The translations under genes were made by a program, and so were the position numbers. Positions 35,090-44,702 of a stretch of DNA of 64,000 nucleotides are shown here, in pieces. The notes under the pieces are model-generated. The model made no database searches and was not told where the DNA came from. It saw only the letters and a program-made list of their open reading frames with translations. This DNA comes from Sphingomonas yunnanensis (GTDB lineage Bacteria > Pseudomonadota > Alphaproteobacteria > Sphingomonadales > Sphingomonadaceae), in assembly GCF_019898765.1 (NCBI RefSeq), contig NZ_JAIOKB010000001.1, positions 868,001 through 932,000 of the forward strand. Reading direction: 5' to 3'. Numbering within the stretch: position 1 is the first letter of the stretch; every line of letters starts with the position of its first letter.

Positions 35090-35530
35090 ATGTCCCGTCA
35101 GCTCATCACCTTCCAGCTCGGCGACCAGCATCTGGGGGTCGACATCATGGCGATCCGCGAGATCCGCGCCTGGTCGCCCGCCACGCCGCTGCCCAACGTG
35201 CCCAGCCACGTGCGCGGCGTCGTCAACCTGCGCGGCGTGGTGCTGCCGGTACTCGACCTGCGTCACAGGCTCGGCTGGGGCGTCACCGACCCGACCGCGC
35301 GCCACGTCATTATCGTGGTGCGCATCGGCGAGCAGCTCCAGGGCATCATCGTCGACGCGGTGAACGACATCGTCACGGTGCAGACCGAGGACATGCAGCC
35401 GCTCCCCGACATGGGTGACGCCGCCGCGGCACAGTTCCTCGACGGCCTGGCGACGATCGACCAGCGGCTGATCCTGGTGCTGGCGCTGGAGCGGCTGGTG
35501 GAGCGAAGCGCGATGGCGGACGCCGCCTGA
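35090..35530 (+). CDS. cheW: Chemotaxis coupling protein CheW
   Basis: A 146-residue CheW, the adaptor between receptors and CheA. Its two SH3-like barrels are visible as ITFQLGDQHLGVDIMAIREI and VPSHVRGVVNLRGVVLPVLDLR, with the receptor-contact segment VNLRG intact. AGGAG lies at 35079-35083, 6 bases before the ATG at 35090. It is 26 bases after cheY and 47 before the second cheB gene. Confidence 0.95.
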   Translation: MSRQLITFQLGDQHLGVDIMAIREIRAWSPATPLPNVPSHVRGVVNLRGVVLPVLDLRHRLGWGVTDPTARHVIIVVRIGEQLQGIIVDAVNDIVTVQTEDMQPLPDMGDAAAAQFLDGLATIDQRLILVLALERLVERSAMADAA

Positions 35531-35577
35531 TCCAAGTGATAAAAGTTACGTTTACGCTTATCGTCTAGGACGGGGAC

Positions 35578-36582
35578 ATGGCTGGAACGAAAGTATTGGT
35601 GGTCGACGACTCGTTGACCATGCGCGCCCTGATCTCAGGTGCGCTGGAGCGCATCCCCGGCGTGGAAGTGGTCGGCATGGCCGACGGTGCCGCAGAGGCG
35701 CGCGAGCTGGTCGCCTCGACCTGGCCCGACGTCATGACGCTCGACGTCGAGATGCCGGGCATGAGCGGGCTCGAGTATCTCGCCGAGATCATGGACACCA
35801 AGCCGATGCCGGTGATCATGTTCTCGACCCGGACGCAGGACGGCGCGGCCGAGTCGATCGAGGCGCTGCGCCTCGGCGCCATCGACTGTTTCCCCAAGCC
35901 GCGCGTCGCCGCCCCGGCCGAGCTCGACGCGATCATCGCCAAGCTCGCCAAGCGGCTGAAGGCGGCCAAGAAGGCCGACATCAAGCCCAAGGCGCCGCCC
36001 AAGACCGCCAAGGCGCCGCCGATCGACTGGAACGGGCGCCTCCTGCTGGTCGGCGGCGACGCCTCGAGCACCAAGTCGATCTTCGACCTGTTCTCCGGCT
36101 TCCCCGCCAACTGCCCGCCGACGGTGGTGGTGCAGCATCTCGGCCCGGGGCTGGTCGAGAGCATGGCGGCCAAGCTCGCCGAGCAGGTCGCGCCCAAGGT
36201 CGTGGTCGCGGCGGACGGGATGAAGCCCGAGCAGGGCACGATCTATCTCGCCCCGCACGGCGACGCGCATCTGGTCATCGACAGCTGGCCCCACGGCACG
36301 CTGCGGCTGCTGCCGCGCGACCCGGTCGCGGGCGAGCGCCCCTCGATCTCGCTGCTGTTCGCCTCGGCCGCCAAGGCGGCGGCGAGCAACGCGGTCGGCG
36401 TGCTGCTGCTCAACTCGAACGAGGACGGCGCGGGCGGGCTCAAGGCGCTCAACGCCGCGGGCGGCTATGCTTTCTCCCCGGCGGACGAGGGCGGCGGCTA
36501 CACGCTGGCGCGCGGGATGGTGTCGCAGCCGGTAGGGAGCGACGCGCTGGTCGCGGGCGTACTCAAGATGTGCTCGAAATGA
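35578..36582 (+). CDS. CheB paralog lacking the catalytic serine
   Basis: A 334-residue protein with CheB architecture. The receiver domain is intact (VVDDSLTMRAL, Asp56 in TLDVEMPGMSG, Lys in CFPKP). In the esterase domain the VGASTGG motif of the upstream CheB reads VGGDASS, so the nucleophile Ser is replaced by Asp161, while His187 (VVQHLGPG) and Asp283 (NEDGAGG) remain. A normal methylesterase reaction is therefore unlikely; a phosphate sink, a binding protein for receptors, or a changed enzyme is possible. A Lys/Pro-rich linker joins the domains. Its stop overlaps the next gene (ATGA). Confidence 0.88.
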   Translation: MAGTKVLVVDDSLTMRALISGALERIPGVEVVGMADGAAEARELVASTWPDVMTLDVEMPGMSGLEYLAEIMDTKPMPVIMFSTRTQDGAAESIEALRLGAIDCFPKPRVAAPAELDAIIAKLAKRLKAAKKADIKPKAPPKTAKAPPIDWNGRLLLVGGDASSTKSIFDLFSGFPANCPPTVVVQHLGPGLVESMAAKLAEQVAPKVVVAADGMKPEQGTIYLAPHGDAHLVIDSWPHGTLRLLPRDPVAGERPSISLLFASAAKAAASNAVGVLLLNSNEDGAGGLKALNAAGGYAFSPADEGGGYTLARGMVSQPVGSDALVAGVLKMCSK

Positions 36583-36878
36583 GCGCGGGGGCGATGTCGC
36601 GACCGCTCGCGCTGGCACTCGCCGAGGAGCTGGTGTTCGCCTCGAACGAACTCAACGAGCTCGCCTATGATCTCGGCAGCAACGGCGAGACGCTGCGCCG
36701 GCACATGGCGAGCATCCAGCGGATCGATTACGTCACGCAGATCCAGCTCGCGGTCGCCACGCTGCTGCGCATCGACGGCGCCTCGGACACGGACCTCGGG
36801 GCGGTGACCTTGCAGGACATGGTCGACCGCCTCCGCGCGACCTTGGCCTCGCTCGAGCAGCAGTCGGCCGCGGCCTGA
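36579..36878 (+). CDS. Small helical che-operon protein with DxxxQ motif
   Basis: A 99-residue, nearly all-helical protein that I cannot assign to a named family. Around Asp50-Gln54 it carries D-Y-V-T-Q in the middle of a long amphipathic helix (HMASIQRIDYVTQIQLAVA). The D-x-x-x-Q spacing equals that of the catalytic Asp/Gln pair of CheZ. Length is half that of CheZ and the C-terminal CheY-binding peptide is not obvious. It ends the che operon and starts inside the stop of the CheB paralog. A CheY-P phosphatase role is a hypothesis. Confidence 0.7.
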   Translation: MSAGAMSRPLALALAEELVFASNELNELAYDLGSNGETLRRHMASIQRIDYVTQIQLAVATLLRIDGASDTDLGAVTLQDMVDRLRATLASLEQQSAAA

Positions 36879-36920
36879 CCGGGCGGCCGACGCCGCCTCG
36901 GAACGCTGCCCGTCCTCATC

Positions 36921-36964
36921 TGAACCGGCCGCATGCTCCGGCGAGCGCCGGCGCCCGGGGCCAC
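36921..36964. repeat. Palindromic intergenic repeat, copy 1
   Basis: Contains TGCTCCGGCGAGCGCCGG followed by CGCCCGGGGCCAC and preceded by TGAACC. It is a degenerate copy of the element at 44590-44655. It sits between convergent che and mod operons, where its hairpin may end transcription. Confidence 0.6.
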
Positions 36965-37028
36965 TAACGTCACCACCTGCCGCTCCGGCTTGGCGCACGC
37001 GTCGGCATCGGCATCGGCGGATCAGACG

Positions 37029-37634
37029 CTAACCGATCGCGATCACGCGATCGCCCAGCCGCTCCGCCTCGCCGTCGTCGTGCGTGACCATCAGGATCGG
37101 CACGATGCGGGTGTCGCGCACCCGCTCGATGGCGCGCGCCGCCTCCTCGCGTCGCGCCGGGTCGAGTGAGGACAGCGGCTCGTCGAGCAGCAGGAAGGCG
37201 GCGTCGCTCAGCAGCGCGCGGCCGATCGCGACGCGGCGCGCCTCGCCGCCCGACAGCGTGCGCGGCCAGCGGTCGAGCAGATGCGTCACGTCGAGCATCG
37301 CCGCCACTTCGGCGAGCCGCGACGCGTCGGCAGCGCCGTACAACAGGTTGGCGCGCACGCGGCGATGCGGGAACAGCCGCATGTCCTGGAAGACATAGCC
37401 GACGCCGCGTCGCTCGGGCGGCAGGTCGATCCCCGCGGCCGAGTCGTACAGCGTGCGGCCGCCGACCCGGACGTGACCGCGCAGCGGCCGCAGCAGCCCG
37501 GCGACCATGTCGAGCAGGCTGGTCTTTCCCGCGCCCGACGGACCGACCAGCACGGTGAGCCCCTCCCCCACGACGAAGCGCGCCGCGACGAAGGCGTCAC
37601 CGCGCGCGGCAGTCACGTCGACGTCAAAGGACAT
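37029..37634 (-). CDS. modC: Molybdate ABC transporter ATPase
   Basis: A 201-residue ABC ATPase for molybdate uptake. Seen: Walker A GPSGAGKTS, signature LSGGEARRVAIGRAL, Walker B LLLDEPLSSLD and the switch His in MVTHDD. It lacks the C-terminal molybdate-binding (MOP/TOBE) domain found in longer ModC proteins, which still fits short ModC types. It overlaps modB by 11 bases and is last in modA-modB-modC. Confidence 0.9.
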   Translation of the reverse strand: MSFDVDVTAARGDAFVAARFVVGEGLTVLVGPSGAGKTSLLDMVAGLLRPLRGHVRVGGRTLYDSAAGIDLPPERRGVGYVFQDMRLFPHRRVRANLLYGAADASRLAEVAAMLDVTHLLDRWPRTLSGGEARRVAIGRALLSDAAFLLLDEPLSSLDPARREEAARAIERVRDTRIVPILMVTHDDGEAERLGDRVIAIG

Positions 37635-38307
37635 GGACGCCTCGCCCCGCGCGCCGCACGAGCCACTCCGCCGTCACCAGCGCCGCGAGCGACAGCGCCA
37701 CCGACGCCGCGGCGAGCCGCCCCACCGCCGCCTCGCTGCCGGGAGACTGGAGCGCGGCATAGATCGCCAGCGGCAGCGTCTGGGTCTCGCCCGGTACGTT
37801 GGAGACGAAGGTGATGGTCGCGCCGAACTCGCCGATCGAGCGCGCGAAACCGAGCACCGCCCCGGCGGCGATGCCGGGCGCGGCGAGCGGCAACGTCACC
37901 GTCGCATAGGTTCGCCAGGGGCCCGCGCCGAGCGTCCGCGCCGCCTGCTCCAGCCGGCGGTCCACCGCCTCGAGCGACAGCCGGATCGCGCGCACCATCA
38001 GCGGCAGCGCCATGACGCCCGCGGCGATCGCCGCCCCCGTCCAGCGGAACAACACCGAGACACCGAGCCAGCGCTCGAGTGCGCCGCCGAGCGGGCCCGC
38101 GGGCGCGAAGGCGAGCAGCAGCAGCCACCCGGTCACCACGGGCGGCACCACCAGCGGCAGGTGGATCAATCCGTCGAGCAGCACCTTGCCCGGAAAGTGC
38201 CAGCGCGCCAGCACCCAGGCGAGTGCGAAGGCGATCGGCAACGTCGCCAGCGTCGCGGTACCGCCGACCAGCAGGGTCAGCCGCACGATCGCGGCGAGCT
38301 CGCTCAC
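37624..38307 (-). CDS. modB: Molybdate ABC transporter permease
   Basis: A 227-residue permease with about five hydrophobic helices. The EAA loop that contacts ModC reads EQAARTLGAGPWRTYATVTLPLAAPG near residue 140-165. The N-terminal start MSELAAIVRLTLLVG is typical of ModB. It overlaps modA by 4 bases and modC by 11, so the three proteins are made together. Confidence 0.92.
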   Translation of the reverse strand: MSELAAIVRLTLLVGGTATLATLPIAFALAWVLARWHFPGKVLLDGLIHLPLVVPPVVTGWLLLLAFAPAGPLGGALERWLGVSVLFRWTGAAIAAGVMALPLMVRAIRLSLEAVDRRLEQAARTLGAGPWRTYATVTLPLAAPGIAAGAVLGFARSIGEFGATITFVSNVPGETQTLPLAIYAALQSPGSEAAVGRLAAASVALSLAALVTAEWLVRRAGRGVHVL

Positions 38308-39059
38308 CGCGGCGCGAAGCCGCGGCGTGCCAGAATCGCCTGTCCCGCGCGCGACAGCAGGTAGCGGCGGAAACCCTCGGCCTCACGCGGCGCCGGGCCG
38401 TCGATGAGCCGCGCGACGGGGTAGACGATCGGCGGATGGCTCGTCGCCGGGAAGACCCCCGCGACGCGCACCGAGGCGGAGGCGCGGGCATCCGTCGCGT
38501 AGACGATGCCATAGGGCGCGGCGCCGCGCTCCACCAGCGCGAGCGCGGCGCGCACGTTCTCGGCGCGGACCACGCGGCCATTCACCGCATCCCAGACGCC
38601 GAGCGTCCGCAGCGCGGCCTCGCCGTACTTGCCCGCGGGTACGGCCGCCGGATCGGCCATCGCCAGCGGTGCGGCGCCGAGCCGGCCGGCCAGGGCGGCC
38701 CCTCGCGTCGCGCCGACGGCGGGCGTGCCGGCGCGCGCGACCACGACCAGCCGGTTGCGCGCGAGGATCGCGCGGGTGCCGGCGATCACCCGACCGCGGC
38801 GCTCGACCTCGTCCATCCAGTCGCTATCGGCCGACGCGAACAGGTCGGCGCGCCCGCCCGCGCTGATCTGCCGCGCGAGCGCGGAGGAAGCAGCGAAGGA
38901 CAGCACCGGCCGAGGATGTCCCTGGCGAGCCCAGGCGTCGGCGGCATCGGTCATCGCCTCCTGCAGGCTGGCGGCGGCGAGGACGAGGGGCGCGGCACGC
39001 TCCTGGGCGAGTGCAGGGCCGGCGAACAGCAGCAGGAGCAGCGAGAGAAGGACACGCAT
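38304..39059 (-). CDS. modA: Molybdate-binding periplasmic protein
   Basis: A 251-residue periplasmic binding protein. Signal peptide MRVLLSLLLLLFAGPALA; then the family pattern LVLAAASLQEAMTDAA, SFAASSALARQISAGGRADLFASAD (oxyanion-binding serines), and the C-terminal PPIVYPVARL. Start at 39059 puts the signal peptide first; upstream in-frame sequence to 39239 looks non-coding. I saw no clear ModE site or Moco riboswitch ahead of it. Confidence 0.92.
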   Translation of the reverse strand: MRVLLSLLLLLFAGPALAQERAAPLVLAAASLQEAMTDAADAWARQGHPRPVLSFAASSALARQISAGGRADLFASADSDWMDEVERRGRVIAGTRAILARNRLVVVARAGTPAVGATRGAALAGRLGAAPLAMADPAAVPAGKYGEAALRTLGVWDAVNGRVVRAENVRAALALVERGAAPYGIVYATDARASASVRVAGVFPATSHPPIVYPVARLIDGPAPREAEGFRRYLLSRAGQAILARRGFAPR

Positions 39060-39176
39060 GAGGATGCCATCGCACCGTACCCGCACGGATACAATAACCG
39101 GCCCCGCGCCACCGCGCCGTTGATCCGTCCCGCCGCGACAACCGGAACGCGAGGGCGTGAAGGGCGCTGATCCTAT

Positions 39177-39425
39177 ATGCGCACGCACCGCCCCGCCTCG
39201 TCGCTGATCGACCGGCTCGTCTACGACGACGCGGCGCACACGCTCCTCGTCACCTTCCGCGCCGGAAGGCGCTACCTGTACCGCGACGTCCCGCCCTCGA
39301 TCTACGACGCGCTCGTCGCCGCGCCGTCGGCCGGCAGATACTTCAACGCCGAGGTACGCGACCGCTTCGACGGCGCAGCGGCGGACGGGCGGCGGCGCTA
39401 CCCGCTCGATGAGCGCGCCGCCTGA
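39177..39425 (+). CDS. KTSC-domain protein
   Basis: An 82-residue KTSC-domain protein. The family core is seen: SSLIDRLVYDDAAHTLLVTFRAG, YLYRDVPPSIYDALVAAPSAGRYFN. The terminal KTSC-type cluster is here degenerate (SSLI at the start instead of S-S-N/x). Function is not known; KTSC domains are found alone or fused to RNA-related proteins. It stops 3 bases from the convergent lepA stop. Confidence 0.8.
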   Translation: MRTHRPASSLIDRLVYDDAAHTLLVTFRAGRRYLYRDVPPSIYDALVAAPSAGRYFNAEVRDRFDGAAADGRRRYPLDERAA

Positions 39426-39428
39426 GCG

Positions 39429-41240
<1,812 letters not shown>

Positions 41241-41303
41241 GATCCGCGGGTGCCTAGCGCAGCGTGACCGGCCGCGCCAGCCATTCGGCGGACACGACCC
41301 GTC

Positions 41304-41819
41304 TCACCCCGCCGCGTGGATCGCGTCGAGTGCGTTGAGGTAGCGGCGGCTCCCCTCGCCGCTCACCAGCGCCCAGCGCACCCCGCGATGTTCCAGCTCG
41401 CGCCGCGACAGGTCGAAGAAGCGCTGCCGCGCCGCACGATTGCCGAACAGGCGGGTGCCGTCGGGCTGCCATGGCAGGTCGATGTCGAACAGGAGGTACA
41501 GGTCTGCTACGTTGTTCCAGCGCGCGAACCAAGGATCGCGGCGGCCGAACATCATGTCGGCCCACACCGCGCTCATCAGCGGGTCGGTGTCGAGGATCAC
41601 CGGGTGCGCGCCCGAGTCGACCGCCTTGCGCGCCTTCATGTCCTGCGTGTGCGCGATCACCACCAGGTCGGCCATGGTGAGATCGGTGCCGTAGCGCTCG
41701 CAATAGGTCCGGCCGAACTCGGCGACGCAGACCGAATCGAACTGCTTGGCGAGCCGCGGCGCCATCGTCGACTTGCCCGTGCTCTCGGGACCGTGGAGGC
41801 AGATCGTGCGCAGCGTCAC
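41304..41819 (-). CDS. NadR-like nicotinamide ribose kinase/AAA ATPase
   Basis: A 171-residue P-loop ATPase resembling the kinase domain of NadR, which phosphorylates nicotinamide riboside. Seen: Walker A GPESTGKSTM, then EFGRTYCERYG and DLVVIAHTQ, and a metal-binding D-T-D (VILDTDPLM). The nucleotidyl-transferase and DNA-binding domains of full NadR are absent. GTG at 41819 overlaps the pnuC stop (GTGA), so import and phosphorylation are coupled. It is a good candidate for the NAD salvage kinase of this organism. Confidence 0.85.
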   Translation of the reverse strand: MTLRTICLHGPESTGKSTMAPRLAKQFDSVCVAEFGRTYCERYGTDLTMADLVVIAHTQDMKARKAVDSGAHPVILDTDPLMSAVWADMMFGRRDPWFARWNNVADLYLLFDIDLPWQPDGTRLFGNRAARQRFFDLSRRELEHRGVRWALVSGEGSRRYLNALDAIHAAG

Positions 41820-42397
41820 GCCGGCACCGCCAGCACCGGCGCGTGGTGGCGCGCGCGGCGCCACTCGACCAACCCGAGCACCGCGAGCGCGAGATAGACG
41901 AGGTACAGCCCGGCGAACAGGTACAGCTGCTTGGCGAGATAGAGCGGCACCGAGGCGAGATCGACCGCGATCCACAGCCACCAATTCTCGAGCTTGCGCC
42001 GCGCCATCAGGAGCTGCGCCGAGACGCTGGCGGCGGCGATGCCCGCGTCCCACCAGGGATAGGCAGCGTCGGTGAGCCGGTGCATCGCCGCGCCCCACAG
42101 CAGCGCCGCCGCCACGGTGGCACTACCCCAGCCGAGCCGCGCCGTGCCGCCGAGCTGCTCCACCGTGACCTCACCGGCGTCCCGCCGCGCACGCTGCCAT
42201 GTCGCCCAGCCGTAGAGATTGGCGACGACGAAGAAGGCTTGGAGCAGCGCGTCCGAGTAGAGCCGCTGCTCGAACACCACCGCACCGAGGAGGATCACCG
42301 AGCCGATAGCGGTCGGGAAGGTCCACACGCTGCGTCGTGCCGCCAGGGCGACACAGGCGATACCCAGCAGGGTGGCGATCCACTCGATCAGCGACAT
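41816..42397 (-). CDS. pnuC: Nicotinamide riboside/mononucleotide transporter
   Basis: A 193-residue PnuC transporter with about seven hydrophobic helices. Family motifs: FPTAIGSVILLGAVVFEQRLYSD, NLYGWATWQR and LENWWLWIAVDLASVPLYL. It carries nicotinamide riboside or mononucleotide inward, where the downstream NadR-like kinase traps it. The ATG at 42397 follows a weak purine-rich stretch; an upstream in-frame ATG at 42433 looks non-coding. Confidence 0.9.
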   Translation of the reverse strand: MSLIEWIATLLGIACVALAARRSVWTFPTAIGSVILLGAVVFEQRLYSDALLQAFFVVANLYGWATWQRARRDAGEVTVEQLGGTARLGWGSATVAAALLWGAAMHRLTDAAYPWWDAGIAAASVSAQLLMARRKLENWWLWIAVDLASVPLYLAKQLYLFAGLYLVYLALAVLGLVEWRRARHHAPVLAVPA

Positions 42398-42556
42398 GCC
42401 GCCCGTCTTTCCACGCCCGCGCGGCGCCGCCAAGAGGCTTGCGTGAGGGCGCGTCCAGCAATCTCTGTGAGCGCATGATTAGCCGCTTGCGCGCCGTCGA
42501 ACCGCTGATATAAGCCGCGCCCTGTCGCCGGCCGATCGGCCGAACGACACCCTGGT

Positions 42557-42633
42557 CGGGGAATAGCTCAGCCTGGTAGAGCACTGTGTTCGGGACGCAG
42601 GGGCCGGAGGTTCGAATCCTCTTTCCCCGACCA
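42557..42633 (+). tRNA. tRNA-Pro (anticodon CGG)
   Basis: A 77-base cloverleaf with acceptor CGGGGAA/TTCCCCG, anticodon arm CTGTG-TTCGGGA-CGCAG giving anticodon CGG, T loop TTCGAAT, discriminator A and encoded CCA. It reads CCG, the most used proline codon in such a GC-rich genome. Confidence 0.96.
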
Positions 42634-42753
42634 ATCATCTCCTCGCGAGATCAGCCAAAATCCAGGTACGGCGCGGGCGCCCGCGGGAAAGCGGCGCCGG
42701 CCGCGACATTTGCCGCTTCCGAGCGTTCTTCCCGCTCCCGCAGGAGGACAGCC

Positions 42754-42891
42754 ATGGACGACCGACGACCAACAGAGCCCGCGCCGATCGACCCGAATCG
42801 GAGCGGCACCGATCCTGCTGCCGCACTCGACGCGACCATACCGGTCGAGCGCACGCCCGACGTACAGGAGTCCGAGGCACATCCGAGCTGA
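42754..42891 (+). CDS. Small acidic protein downstream of tRNA-Pro
   Basis: A 45-residue ORF (MDDRRPTEPAPIDPNRSG to AHPS), Pro/Asp/Glu-rich and probably unstructured. An AGGAGG box at 42742-42747 lies 6 bases before the ATG, which is the main evidence. No homologous family is recognised. Confidence 0.45.
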   Translation: MDDRRPTEPAPIDPNRSGTDPAAALDATIPVERTPDVQESEAHPS

Positions 42892-43000
42892 ACGTCGGGG
42901 CGCCGCCGCCCTCCCGACCGATCCGGGAACAAAGCGGGGGCGTCCCGGTTCTTCATCGCACGACGAGCGGCAGATATCCTGCCCTGTTCCGAGGTTAGCC

Positions 43001-43138
43001 ATGAAGAGCACGACGCTGAGCCTGTTCCGCACCAAGCCCGCTGCCAACGCTACCAAGCGCGTCCACGACGACCCCCGCGCCGGTCTCACGCCGGTCGAGG
43101 CGGCGATGCTCGATCGCACGGTCGGCGTCCGCGCCTGA
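43001..43138 (+). CDS. Small basic hypothetical protein
   Basis: A 45-residue ORF (MKSTTLSLFRTKPAAN to VGVRA) with a short helical C-terminal half (LTPVEAAMLDRTV). A weak GAGGT sits 6 bases before ATG. It resembles short sphingomonad proteins of no known function. Support is modest. Confidence 0.4.
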   Translation: MKSTTLSLFRTKPAANATKRVHDDPRAGLTPVEAAMLDRTVGVRA

Positions 43139-43201
43139 GCGCCTTTCGCTGTCAAGGTCGTCGCGGCCGCGTCACCCCGACGGTGGCGCGGCCGTGTCAC
43201 G

Positions 43202-43306
43202 TCAGGCGAAGACGCGCGCCGGGCGGCGCCGCATGTGCCAGCAGGTGCGCGCCACCGCGGTGAGCGTGAAGCCAAAACCGATGGCATAGCCGGCAACGAT
43301 GATCAT
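43202..43306 (-). CDS. Tiny single-span membrane protein
   Basis: A 34-residue ORF, MIIVAGYAIGFGFTLTAVAR then a basic tail with RRRPAR. One transmembrane helix fills residues 1-19. GGAGGG lies 7 bases before the ATG on the minus strand. Such short proteins may act as membrane regulators; no function can be named. Confidence 0.45.
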   Translation of the reverse strand: MIIVAGYAIGFGFTLTAVARTCWHMRRRPARVFA

Positions 43307-43443
43307 CCCGCGTCCCTCCGTCACGTTCCGAGTGCGTCGACACAGTTAATCCCATGTGAGGGTAAATTTTCTCTCTCCACGTTACGCGGCACCTACGCAC
43401 TGCTGATGCGTATCCCTCCCGTATTGCCATCCAGGAGCGTCCC

Positions 43444-44565
43444 ATGAGCGGGCCTAAGCTATTCGAACCATTCGAGATTGGCGGTTTGTCACTGGCCAAT
43501 CGGATCGTTATCGCGCCGATGTGCCAGTATTCGGCCGAGAACGGCCGCATGACCGACTGGCACCTGATCCATCTCGGCCAGCTCGCGCTCTCCGGCGCCG
43601 CGCTGCTGACGATAGAGGCGACCGCGGTCGAGCCCGAAGGCCGAATCACCTACGCCGACGTCGGCCTGTGGGACGACGAGACCGAGGCAGCGATGGCGCG
43701 GGTGCTCGAGTCGGTGCGGCGCCACTCCGACATGCCAGTCGCGATCCAGTTGGCGCACGCCGGACGCAAGGCCTCGACCGACCTGCCGTGGCACGGCGGC
43801 GCGCAGCTCGCACCCGATCACGCCGAGGGCTGGCAGACGGTCGCCCCCTCGCCGCTCGCCTTCTCCGAGGGGGAGAACCCGCCCGCCGCGCTCGACCGCG
43901 ACGGACTCGCGCGGGTACGCGCCGCGTTCGTGGCGGCGGCGCAGCGCGCGGCGCGGCTCGGGATCGACGCGGTCCAGCTGCACGGCGCCCACGGCTATCT
44001 GCTTCACCAGTTCCTCTCGCCGCTGTCGAACCGGCGCCACGACGAATATGGCGGCAGCCTCGAGAACCGGCTGCGCTTCCCGCTCGAGGTGTTCGATGCG
44101 GTCCGCGCCGCCTTCCCCGCCGAACGCGCGGTGACGATGCGGGTCTCGGGCAGTGACTGGGTCGAGGGCGGCTGGGACGCCGAGCAGACGATCGCCTTCG
44201 CCCAGGCGCTGGAGGCGCGCGGCTGCGCCGCGATCCACGTCTCGAGCGGCGGCCTCGACCCGCGCCAGGACATTCCGGTCGGGCCGAGCTACCAGGTGCC
44301 GCTGGCACGCGCGGTGAAGCAGGCGGTGTCGATCCCGGTGGTCGCGGTCGGGCTGATCACCGACTATGAGCAGGCCGAGGCGATCGTCGGCACCGGCGAC
44401 GCCGACCTGATCGCGCTGGCGCGCACGATCCTCTATGACCCGCGCTGGCCGTGGCATGCCGCGGCGCATCTCGGCGGACGGGTGAAAGCGCCCGACCAAT
44501 ATCTACGCTCGCAGCCACGCCAGTATCGCTCGCTGTTCGACGTCGAGGGCAGCGCGGAGAGCTGA
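43444..44565 (+). CDS. Old-yellow-enzyme NADH:flavin oxidoreductase
   Basis: A 373-residue FMN-dependent ene-reductase of the YqjM type, reducing activated C=C bonds with NAD(P)H. Seen: the YqjM-like Cys in IAPMCQYSAENGRMTDWH (flavin-tuning), the substrate-binding H-x-x-H in LHGAHGYLLHQFLSP, NRRHDEYGGSLENRLRF and the FMN phosphate region VVAVGLITDYEQAE...DLIALARTIL. It stands alone on the plus strand, with the palindromic repeat directly behind its stop. Confidence 0.93.
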   Translation: MSGPKLFEPFEIGGLSLANRIVIAPMCQYSAENGRMTDWHLIHLGQLALSGAALLTIEATAVEPEGRITYADVGLWDDETEAAMARVLESVRRHSDMPVAIQLAHAGRKASTDLPWHGGAQLAPDHAEGWQTVAPSPLAFSEGENPPAALDRDGLARVRAAFVAAAQRAARLGIDAVQLHGAHGYLLHQFLSPLSNRRHDEYGGSLENRLRFPLEVFDAVRAAFPAERAVTMRVSGSDWVEGGWDAEQTIAFAQALEARGCAAIHVSSGGLDPRQDIPVGPSYQVPLARAVKQAVSIPVVAVGLITDYEQAEAIVGTGDADLIALARTILYDPRWPWHAAAHLGGRVKAPDQYLRSQPRQYRSLFDVEGSAES

Positions 44566-44589
44566 GGCGTGGGTTTGATCCAGCGACCC

Positions 44590-44655
44590 TGAACCGTGCT
44601 CCGGCGAACGCCGGAGCCCAGGGCCACACGAGCGACGCTCGTGGCCCTGGGCTCC
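44590..44655. repeat. Palindromic intergenic repeat, copy 2
   Basis: TGAACC and TGCTCC-type start (GTGCTCCGGCGAACGCCGG), then AGCCCAGGGCCAC and its inverted partner GTGGCCCTGGGCT, forming a stem of about 18 pairs. The first half matches the element at 36921-36964. It lies between convergent genes and can form a strong bidirectional terminator-like structure. Confidence 0.75.
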
Positions 44656-44702
44656 TGCGTCCGCGGCAGCACCCTGCTGGATCACACAAGGCAGATTGAA
44701 CG

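Noticed and set aside
37029..37634. modC as a truncated gene
   Set aside because: It lacks the MOP/TOBE domain, but all ATPase motifs are present, it ends at a normal stop, and short ModC proteins are known, so I keep it as intact.
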